From NCBI RefSeq assembly GCF_020882245.1, contig NC_083597.1, forward strand, positions 78,408,152-78,472,151: 64,000 bases of DNA, read 5' to 3'. A program made the position numbers and the translations under genes. The notes under the pieces were generated by a model. The model had not been told where the DNA came from and made no database searches. It saw nothing but the letters and a program-made list of their open reading frames with translations. Source of the DNA: Rhopalosiphum padi. Lineage: Eukaryota; Arthropoda; Insecta; Hemiptera; Aphididae. This document shows, piece by piece, positions 23,029 through 34,500 of the stretch (its first letter is position 1; each line of letters opens with the position of its first letter).

Positions 23029-26000
23029 ATGACGGATGCGATAAAGGAGTTGACATCGTACCGGACGCTGGTAAAGCGCGCTCTGAGCCTCGGTCTGCCC
23101 GGCAATCTAAAGGTCAGTTGCAGGTGGTTTTATTGTGTTGTAGTTACACATTTTGTAATGACAACAATAATAATAATAATTGTAATCGTCGAAAAACAAG
23201 ACGCGATGATTGAGTTAGACGTCGTCGGTGTTTTTCTCATTATCGCGTAAATTCGTAGGCATTTATACGTATATATATATATATACAGTATAATATCGTA
23301 ATTCGTAATATCAATGATTCGTTATATATACTGTTTAGTATATACTCGTGTCACATGCATATAGATATACAGATGCATATAGATATACAGGTGTACACTA
23401 TCCGTATTATGTGGGTCGTTCGCGATACGATTGTCGTGCGGTGTTTTTCCCGGGTTTCCCGTCGCCATTCCGTGTATTTTTAGACTGCGGTCGTCGCTGC
23501 CGCAAACCGGTTTCGCGTTCGCACTGAACGCTCGAGAATTATAGGTAAACCGGCCAATGGTTGCCGCGATAAAGGGACTTTGACGTCGGCGACGGCGGCC
23601 GACAATCGAACTTCGGGATTCGAATGATTCGATCGTCCGGTGCCTAATCAACAATCGGCGTTCGCACATCGTTTACGTCGGTGTCTCGCTCCGTCAATTA
23701 TCCCGTATTTCCGTCATCCCGGTCGCCCCAGTGATTCGCGCCAACGGCCTTCGGTATTCGGACATCTGTCCCGTGGTCCACAAACGAATATTTTTTCCGG
23801 CCGACCACCAACGTGTTTGCCTGCAGTGCCATTCTTTTGTCGATTTCCTTGTGGCCGTCCACCTCGTCTAAAACTGTACGATTTCGATTTAAATACTATG
23901 TACCTATGTTGTGTTTTATACCAAATGTTTTGGGTGGTTTATCTTCGAAATACAGTTTCGTTTTCACCTAATTTGATTTTCGTTTTATTTGTTTTTTCGT
24001 CCAAGGTTTTTTAATTAACATAAGTCATTATTTTACAGAAAGACGAGTATGTTGAATTATTGAATTTGCATCGAATGGGATTTCACTTCGAGTGTACAAC
24101 TTTGGCACACATTATGAAAACGAAAAGACAGACCATGAAAAGAAACAATACCAAGAAGTTGGTAAAAAAGCGATCAGTTGGAAGACCACGAAAATCAAAA
24201 ATTAAATATGACGATTTGTCTTCTGAAACATCATTAGAGAGTATAAAGATGCATACCCAAGTATCTACTAATATTTCAGTTGAAAAAGCTCAAAATCGTT
24301 CAACTGTTAGACCACTAAAGACTAATTCTGAAGTTCATGTATGTATTTACGGTAAATTTTTAATTATAATTATTTGTAACAGTAGCAAACAAGGTGGGTT
24401 ACTGACGCCTTTTGAAATATTGACATGTGTTCCTCTCTTCACTTTTTCCCATGTTCACCTACAAATAATAATTAGGAAGATCTATAGTTGCTGTTGCTTC
24501 GGGCATATAAGAAATGTATTGTGTGCCACTATCTATATTTAATTATTTTATTTTATGTACATACAGAACATATTTTTAGGTTTTTTATCATCTTGATTCA
24601 TTATATCTATTTTATTTTATTTTATTACTAAATTTATTTTAATGTATAAAAAAAAGCATTCTATAGTTAATATATTTTTTTAAATTTAGGTGTCCTCTTC
24701 TAGCTCTATGGAAAACATTGTCTATCAACCTCCAATTGCAAAGACTACAAGTGCACTTTTAAGAAATATGTTGCTTTCAACAGATAGAACTAGGTTTAAT
24801 AGATCTACAACAAATACTTGTCTCACTATTTCAAACAATAACAATCCATATTGTAACTTTTATCAGGTACCATTTTTTTTTAAATTTAAATTTCTTAATG
24901 ATTTCAATACTAACAAAGTAACAAATAATGTAAATATATAATATTACAGTGATTATTAACTAACAAGGTATTTATTTATGATTTATAACTTGATTTTATT
25001 GTAAAACTGTAATACACAGACATTTTTGAGGTCCTTTTAAATCACATCAGAAACAATGGTTTAAGTATGCTTGTACATAAAATTATATTAATTGTAAACT
25101 TAATCTTTGTATATAATTTTCTATAATTACATAATTTTGTTATATAACTCGTGTGTATACCTATTTGATTTTTCTAAATTACAACACTTAAATGGAATTT
25201 ACCATCAGTCATCGTTTATCAAACATAATATTATCATGCTTCTTATGGCGTCCACAACAAAGATGATTTAACTGCTTTTGTTCCAATGAAAGTGTCTGGC
25301 GAAAACACTAATGTATTTTATAATAGGTATGCACATGTTTAGGTTACTTTTCAGTGTTGTTTCATAGTATTAAATGGATGATGCATCTATATTTATGAAA
25401 TAAAATTTACAAACTTTTACTTTATTAACGATCTGTGAATTTATGTCATTTATTATTATCTTATTAATAAATTAAAATATAATATGTTTTAGTTGGATAA
25501 ATCAAAACCCCTAAATCTAGAAGTTTCGCATAGAACTTCATCGTTTGCTGAAAATTCGTACCGAGTAATTTGTACTTGTTAAAGATTTTATTGATATTGT
25601 GATTAATTGACAATATTGTTTTTACTTTTTAGAGTAAGTGGAAAAACAGTAATAAAAAGTTCAATATACCTACAAAGGAAATCAAATCTACTGTATCTGG
25701 AAATAGTTACTTACCTAACCTTCAAGCTTTTCCTGATATTCCACAACTGGCTGATGTTGATATTAATGCGAGTTTTGAGCTAGATAATTCTAACTATAGC
25801 ATGTAAAATTAGATAAATATTTTACATAATTATTCATATTTTAAATAATTTATCTTTTATAGAAATGATCAAACTGATGTAGAAACAGTGCTATGTATTG
25901 ATGACTCTGATACCTTGAGTAATGAGTCTGCAGAGAACATTGAACAAGAGCAGCAAGAGTTTGATCAACGTTGGGCTATGTCAGTACGTATGGAAAGTGG

Positions 26001-27304
26001 AGAAATGTCAACACCATTTGTTAATTGTGAAACATTTAATCCACTAGACGATGTAAATTATTTTCACATATGCTAGTATTCTCATTAGACCAAGAAAATT
26101 GAATTTAGTGTATTTTTAGGTTTCTCTGTTAGGGCCACAAGATACAGCATTAGTACAAAATGATGTTATACAAAATTACATAGAAACAAATGATGTCCAG
26201 TTTATGCAGTTACCAGATTCAAGTTGTGAAGTGATCAGAACCTTGCAGTACTATGAGTCAAGATTATTAACAAGTCCTTGGTCTTTTCCAGAACATGTAA
26301 CACAATAAATACATTTAATTATTTTATACTTAGTAAAGCAATTTATTATTTAGTTACAGAATCATGAACCTATTTCAAACCATCAGACAGGGCAAAATGA
26401 GCAATTAAATACAACAGCATCAAACCATACTCTAGCAGAATTTGCAAACATGCTTCCTTGTCCAATTGCTGGCTGCTTATGGTATTCACATTCTGCAACT
26501 TTATATGTTCATTTGTTTACAGTAAGACATTTTTATTTTTCATTTTTTATTAATTTAATTATTCAATTTTTATTTAAACATTAATTAAAATATAAAAAAA
26601 TGTATCAATTGTTTTATTATTAGTGCCACCAAGAAATGATATATTATGGAAATTCTATTGCACACGTGTTCAAGTGTCAAGATATACAAAACTTTTGTTT
26701 TTTTACCCATTTACAATTCGTACAAAATACTATTTATATAATCACAGTTGCATTTGATGGCTACAGTCACACATTTGTTGCCACCATTCAGGTACTATTT
26801 TATAATGTGTAATTCTTTGTATATTCTGTTTCATTTAAGAGTAAGCTTAGACAGTAATACCACATTTTTTTATTACAAAAACGTCAAAAACTGTCTAGCT
26901 TTTATTTTATTAAACACGGTAATGTAATTTTTTGGCCATGGTTTAATAGTCCGAAACATAGGTTGATAATAATTTAATCAATAGGTGTAGTCTAACCGAA
27001 CTGGACTACAATAGTTAACAATTTTTATATTAATTTGGTTTATTTACAGCATGTTTCGTCATATGGTGACAATACAAGTGCTTCACAAACTACAGCTATA
27101 CTGACCACCAGTTCCCCGTGTAACGATACTGATCAACATTCATGGAGTGGCCCAGTACAACCTTACAGTGTTCCGTTAGATGTACTTCATGCTGATGGTA
27201 GATGTTTATTTATTGACCCTACTAATTCTGAACAGATGATTATCAATGTTAACTTAACAGTTCCATTGATTTATTCAAATGATTCAATGTTTGCCTGCTT
27301 ATGA
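23029..27304 (+). CDS. SAP-like/AT-hook protein with divergent SIAH-type C-terminal domain
   Basis: I do not recognise this as a named gene. Ten exons (23029-23112, 24039-24338, 24690-24866, 25493-25564, 25633-25802, 25863-26052, 26120-26296, 26360-26521, 26624-26791, 27050-27304) join in frame to 584 residues. Residues about 7-42 (LTSYRTLVKRALSLGLPGNL, then KDEYVELLNLH) resemble a SAP-like helix-turn-helix. About residues 69-80 hold an AT-hook core (VGRPRKSK) in a basic patch. A long Ser/Asn/Gln-rich, acidic, low-complexity middle follows. The last 150 residues resemble the SINA domain of SIAH ubiquitin ligases: a zinc-finger-like CPIAGCLW...H-x3-CH, then AFDGYSHTFVATIQ, and CLFIDPTNSEQ...INVNLTV near the end. 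No RING is present. This suggests a nuclear DNA-binding protein using a SIAH-like substrate-binding fold. Function is inference; the domain call rests on eye alignment. Confidence 0.8.
23355..23392. repeat. short tandem duplication of 18 bp
   Basis: The unit ATGCATATAGATATACAG occurs twice in direct succession within the first intron of the SIAH-like gene. It is of no evident function. Confidence 0.8.
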
Positions 27305-28564
27305 TTATTATATTAGTATTATTTATCATATTCTACCTATAGTATTTATATAGATAGTACCCAGAACACTAAGTTTTTATGTTTTACAAAGCAATTCTTG
27401 TTACATGTTTAATTGTTTTACCTTGTTGTTAATTTATAATTATTTAATTTTTTTTTGTTGGTAAGGTACAGACTGTTTAATATATAAATTAATATTAATT
27501 ATTAAATGGTTAGTGTGAGAAATAATATTACCTTTATATAGATAGCATATGATACTATTGTGTCTCTTATACAAATGCTTAATTATTTTACTTTTTATTA
27601 CAGTTAATTACTTTATTTATGTTAATTTTCTCTTTACCATTTAAAAATTAAGTTCAAAAATAAAATAAATTACCAATTATTATGTTTAATAATATAGGTA
27701 ATTTAGTTTGATATCCATTTTTAGTTTTTCCCCAAACTCAAAGTATGATTAAATTATTATTTATTTATAAGTTTATGATTGATAATTTTGTTTAATTGTA
27801 TTGTTGGCATCTCTTATAACAAATTTACTTTTTACATATGTGTAAATAATTCTTATTTGAGTTACCTCATCAGAGGTATTGTAATTAAAAGATTCCAAAT
27901 ATGTTTGGCTTAAATTTAGGCAACATTGGTTTCAAATATATCTTATGTTTTATTAAATATTGTATATTATTTAAAACTTAATAATTATGTAAGACATGTA
28001 TTTATTTTTTAGTAATAAAATATTTTTTTGTAATTACAGATATAGTTATTGTATAATTAATTATGTATAATTGCAATTAACTTACCATTTAATTTTCATG
28101 ATTAATCTTTAGTAAAGGTACCAATAGTCTAATGAAAATCTATTTTGACAAATCCTATCAGCTTTATCATGAATAGGATAGTTATTACTGGATAAACTAT
28201 AGTCATCTCAACATGCTCAGATTCTTTATATGTTTATTGATTGATTAGTGGTAAACCCTATTACCCATCAATATTGAGTTAAAAAAAACCTTGACAATTA
28301 CTAAGTCATAACTAGTCAGTAAATTACTAAGTGAACTTTATTAATTAGCTGTTAAAGCATAAAATTAAACAAATATGTATGTCCAGAAATTTTAAATTAT
28401 TAATAAAACATATGTTAAGACCGAGTGTAATAGTATAGTCTATTACTAATAGACTATTAGGTTTCTTTTTTATTACTAAATTTTAAATATACATTAGTTA
28501 ATAATAATATGATACAACAAAATATTCAAATGTTATTTATAGAATGATTAGTTCATGATATTTT
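27305..28564. other. convergent intergenic region and 3' UTRs
   Basis: AT-rich, 1.26 kb, between the stop codons of the SIAH-like gene and the sideroflexin gene, which face each other. Several AATAAA motifs (for example near 27660) are available for polyadenylation. No other feature is seen. Confidence 0.55.
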
Positions 28565-31500
28565 TTAAAGTCCTTTATTGAAATATAATGTATCTGTAAG
28601 TTCAGTAGATTTATCTGTGACTTGATTGTAAGCTTCTTTATCAAATTGCTTTAATGTACACAATTGAATAGAACTAGAAAGTGAAAATATTTAATATTAT
28701 GCAGCTAAAATCAATGAACTAAAAACAATTACCTAGTTTACCAACTTACCTAAATTGTGGAAATATAGCACATGCTGTTGGCAGCATACCAACGAGTCTG
28801 TAAATAAATTTAGTTAAAATGTTTTATTTACATATTAACATGATTTGTTATGAAATAAATGAGTATTTAAAAATATAATGATAGATATAGAGTAAATAAT
28901 CACTGTAATATGTATTTTTAGCTATTTAGAAGTAATGTAGCTATAGACCTATAGTTGTGGTAAAGACTGTAACTGTATTTGGGGTTCATGTTCAGTTCAA
29001 CACTCAATTTTTTGTAAATAAAAACGTATTTAATAGCACTTAATGAATTTCCAATTTGTGGTATAGACTATAGATAGCCAGATAGATATAAATAAAAAAT
29101 AATACTGTATGTCTATACTCGTATATGATAATAAAATATAATCATAAAAAAGGTGGGCAAGTGGGTATCGTTCTGCTGTATAGTAGAGATGGAAAGTAGG
29201 TCACTATAATGGATGTGTTAAATTTGAATGCAATGACAGGTATCAATGTATCATTATATACGAAAAACGATTCTGAACGGAGATGAATTGTTAGTCAATG
29301 ATAATTAGTAGGATATATTATATTATTATTTATTACCTATATTTAATTTGTAATATATCGTTATTTTACGAGATTTCGTAAAAGATTAAATTTCATACGC
29401 TCATAATTTTTTTCCATATTGATGCTGGAATTTTTTTTTTACAGTTACTTGAAGAAAAACTTATGGATAACCTTTGATTGAGTTTTTTAACCTTAGGTAT
29501 ATCACAAAAATTTTAAATTCTTTGCAAAATTTTGTTATTTTGACACATTTTGTAAACATTTGAAGTTTAAATAATTATCATAAACAAAAATTATGACCAA
29601 CGATTTTTGATTTTTTTTGTACTACAACAATAACAACTTATAATAAACCTTGTATTAAATTTAAAAGATAAAAGGAAAGCCGAATTTTTTTTATCAGCAT
29701 TTCAAGAAAAAAAATTTAGAAAAATCAAAAATTTCAATGGCTTATGAATAGTTTAAAAAATTCTAAATATTTTGAAAATTTAATCGTAAATAGATAACGC
29801 TAATATAAACATTTGGTGAAAATGTAAAGTATTTATAATGATTCGTTTTTGAGTTACAGCAAAATCAAACAATCGATTTTGTCGAAAAGTGGTTAAGCGT
29901 AAAAATTCACGTTTCTCCGTTATTTTTTCAGGGTTTAGCCTGACGCTTTTGAAAACTACTGGAAATTTGACCTCCCAAAGTACCAACTAAATGAATTTTC
30001 CTTTTCAAAGAGGAGTTGAAGTCAAAAATCAAAGCTACTACTTCAAAACGTGATGACAGACACAAAAATAAAAACACACATCATTGTAGAATCAATACAT
30101 TCATCACTCCGTTTAGAATCTAAAATAATTTTGCAGTTATTATCTTTATCCTAAGTTGATGGAAAGTTTTTAACTTGAGTTAGTAGAATATGGCGAATAG
30201 TAAGTTATAAATAATTATTAAATATAAAATAATATTAAGAGCTAAAACAGTTGAAAAAATTTGATTAATTTTTTCAAACTAGTTATAGTGTTACTTGATT
30301 TTTCAACTTATTTTTATAAATAGGTAACTAAATATATTTAGTTTAAAATACATTTTAGTTATTAGAGTTATAGCAGTGTTTGCTTTTGCATTAGGCATTA
30401 TTTTTCACTTCTTACACATTTGACGTTTATTATTGTGTCTACTAATTAGTTTGATTTGAATTAGACAAAGATTAATTAGTAAAACTACAAAATCAATAAA
30501 TATTGATTTGTTTATTATTTCAAACCATTAAATAATATTTATAATAAAAATATAGTGCGATAAATTAAAAAATAAAATATTTACAAAGTTGTAGGTATTA
30601 GTTGTAGAGCAATTATGGCATTATGGGAATATTGGTAAATTATATAATGGAATATAATTGAATTACAATAGGTAAATGAACTAACTATATAACAATAGGT
30701 AAGAATATATTTTATTTATAAATTAAAATTTGCTCTAAAAATAAATATTTTTATTTCAGATTTTATTTATGTTTTAAATTACCTTGGTAACTCGGAGTTT
30801 CAATATGTAGAATTTTTTTTTTGGTTCATTGAAACTATAGTTGAGATTTATTCGATATACCGAGGTTCCACTGTAATCTAGCTACGCAGTGTTAGTATAA
30901 CAATAGGTATTTGGCCTTAAGAGCGGGGTGAGATGTGTCATAAATAAATTGTATGCTTTCATGTGACTAGGTACGTTCGAATTGGTTCCCGGTTGTTACA
31001 AAGGCCGTAAAATGATATATCCGAATTGGTTCCCAGGTTGTTAAAATTTGTAGTTTTTGTCATAAATGTAATTTTTATTTTTAATTAAAAAGCATAAAAT
31101 AAATTATAATAAATATAATATCTTATTTTTAATTCGTCCGTATCTCTTTTTTTAAAGTATTATATGAATAATTGAGGTAAAAATTTGTAACATTTTTTAT
31201 AAGTTATAATCTGCTATTCTGCTAATCTATTAATTTCATTATTTTTATATTTGTCCATTTCTGTTTTTATAAATATTTCCTTATTTAAAATTTTTTTCTA
31301 TTTCATATGTACTTAAAATGATGGAAATATGTTATAATAATATTAAATAATATTATTAGATCGTATTTAGCCTTTATCGAAAGTCTTTATAGGTAGTGAA
31401 CCTATTCGAATGTGTATTTCCTAGAATGTCTGGAACTAATTTGGATGTTAATTTTCACTTTTCAGGTATGGCCGGTTAGGAACCAACAGCCATGTGGCTA

Positions 31501-34500
31501 ATACCGAATTGGTTTCCGTTCCTGTTCAGGTCAAATAGTTAAAATTTTCATATTTAAGCAATTTTTTGCAATATGATGAAATCATTTATTCATATTCATA
31601 TCTCATATGTATATAATATATTAATATATGACTATTGATTTGGACTGCCCTTTTATCACCCAAAAACATCGAAGACTGTTTTTATAATAATAATTTGATG
31701 ATCATATGCTGCCGAAAATTAGATCAGTTTTTGACTATAAGAGTATAAGTATATACATTATGACAGACAGTAACCTAACCTTTTCACCGACAATTTAGGC
31801 GAGATTTGATAAAAGTATTGATAGATCTTCAAATTGTTGCAAATCGAATTAGGGAAAGGGTTCGTTCGGACTAAAAAAAAATATATCTTATTTTCGTTTT
31901 AGGTTATTTTAACGTTATAACATTTTATTTTTTTTTTCATTTTATTTAATTTTTTTTTATTTTGTATAATGTTATCAACGTTATTGTACGTTCAAACGTT
32001 ATTTGATCTTTTTCGTTTAGGTAACGTTTTTTACGTTATAAGTATAATTTAAAAATATTTTTCGGAAATATGTATTTTTTTTTAAATTACGAGTATATTG
32101 CCATTTGTGGTATAAATAATCACACCGTAATGTAAGAACTACAAAACTTATAGAATTTGTTGGCCAGGATATTGGATTAATTAAAAAAATAATCTAATAA
32201 CGTTTTTAAATTGTTTACGTTACAATTCGTAGATACATTTTTTGTTTATTGTTAATTTTCAATAATGATTAATGATATAATATTTTTAATGGTAGGTATT
32301 CATTTTATTTTTAGTATTTTGATTTACTGATTTTGTTTATTATTTTAACGTTATAATCATATAGGTTTAGCGAGATGAATTTATATTGCGCGGGGGGGGG
32401 GGCTATAGCCCTTTTTAGTTATCTTACATGGACGTATAAAATACAGTAGAATCTCGGAAATCCGGCCGTTCGAAAATATGATCTGATACGTCCAGTAATC
32501 CAGCTATATTAACCTATACGTACCAATGTTTAGGTATATAAAGTTACTATCGTAAACGATAAAACTAGGTTAAATCAATAACAGATTAAATCCGAATAAA
32601 CCTATTAGATATTTTATTTTTATTCAGTTAATGTTTAAGTACAATAAGGTTATTCATTTTTTAATACCTAATTAATAAATATTTTTTTAATTTTTCAATA
32701 AGTAAATATGCGTTTTTATGTGAACCCTCATTAATCCGCCGTTTTTGTTAATCCGGCAGTAGCGTGGTCTGATATCTGTCAGATTATCGAGATTCTACTG
32801 TAGTCTGTAGTACATTCTTACTCAGGGAGCTAAACAGAATTCTGGCCTTCTAAGCCTAACCCCCCCCCCCCCATTCTACGCCTATGATTATAATCTATTA
32901 TTTTTTTTTTAATTAGTGTATAACTATAAACTATTTGAGTACAATAAATATAATAATTTATTACATTTATTCTTTAAATTAATTAAAATTATTAGTATTA
33001 TTTTAAATTATATATATAAGTAGTAAGTACCTACAATAATAGAACGGTGGCGATGTACACTCGAAGCCGTTCGGATTATCGCATCTATGCATATTACAGT
33101 GTAATGTGTATGAACAAAAAAAAAGTTTAAAACCGTTTAAATTATACACCTATATTTATAATTACTAAATATAGGTACCTACCCCTGTGCATGTGTTATA
33201 TTATTGGCTATCGCTTATGGCTTATCAGTAAATATTTATAGAAGAGAGAAGGATCTCACGGCACATGAATAGTTCGGTATCCGTTTCAAATAAACATATT
33301 TATCATAATAATGCATGTTTTTAAATTATAATTATAATTTATAATCCCCCTTTAAAACATATTTACATATACCTACCTATTGGTCCATAATGAAAATAAT
33401 TCCATTATTTTATTATATTTCACTGCTAGCTATAATTCTAATGATGTATACCTATAGACCAGGGGTCTCCAACCTTTTTTTACGGCGGGCCAAATTTGAT
33501 ATACGCTTTGGCATCACGGGTCAACATTTTTAGAAATGTGTTGTCTACAAAAAAAAATAAATTGTTGTCTATCTAGGAATAGATAACTTATGTCAGTTAT
33601 GAAATTGAGAAATAAATAAGAATAGATAAGATTTATTTAAAAAAATGTATGTTTATTTATATAACTTTTTTATTTTATAATTCAAAATTTGTTTTATTAT
33701 GATACGAGTAAGTTACTTATTGAAACGTTTGGAACTGCTTGTTTTTTAAAATGTCTTGATAGTTTGCACCAAACTTCGTGGTTCCAATTAGCAAATTAAA
33801 AAGAATGAAAATTAATGTATTATTTTCAAAACATTAATTAGCTTGGCGGGCCGGTGCAAAAAGCTTGGCGGGCCGGATCCGGCTTGCGGGCCGTAGGTTG
33901 GAGACCCCTGCTATAGACTGTATAGTGTTATATAACTGTATGTTTTATTTAATTTCCGTAGGTAGGTATGTCACATATTTTGGTAAAAAATACCTCTAAA
34001 AATTAATTATTATATAATATGTAGTACTTACATAATTCCAAATCCAATTGATTTAAAAGGAAAATGTGCCCATTTATTTTTTCTAAACCAGCAGCTTTTG
34101 TTATCCAAAACGTCTTCTAAGTAATGAACTAAAACTAAAAATAGCAACAATTATATTTTTACAAATATTGCAAGAATCTATTTAAATTTTAAGTACAGTA
34201 GCGTCACGGTAATCAGAGAGGAATTGGGAAAGGGGTGGTGCGGATTACTATTATTCCTATATCCTATGATTTTGTTACAAAATTGTCTTGCAATTTAAAC
34301 TTTTAATTATTTTTTTGTTTATTTTTGTATAAAGTATAAACTATTTGAGTTCAATAGATATAATAATTGATTACATTTTTTTAAAATTAATTTAAATTAT
34401 ATACATACTCAGTTATTGCCGTAATTGGTCTACATAAGTACAATAATAGAACGGCGGCGATGTACAATCGAAGCCGTTCGGATTACCGATTAGCCTATGT

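Noticed and set aside
23640..24014. 124-residue ORF overlapping an antisense 115-residue ORF (23322-23669)
   Set aside because: Falls in intron 1 of the SIAH-like gene within GC-richer promoter-proximal DNA; no homology recognisable and the gene's own splice sites flank it.
24060..24542. 160-residue ORF taken as a single gene
   Set aside because: Only 24039-24338 is coding; the tail after GTATGT at 24339 is intron read-through.
29780..29986. 68-residue minus-strand ORF
   Set aside because: Lies inside a dispersed repeat, with no known domain.
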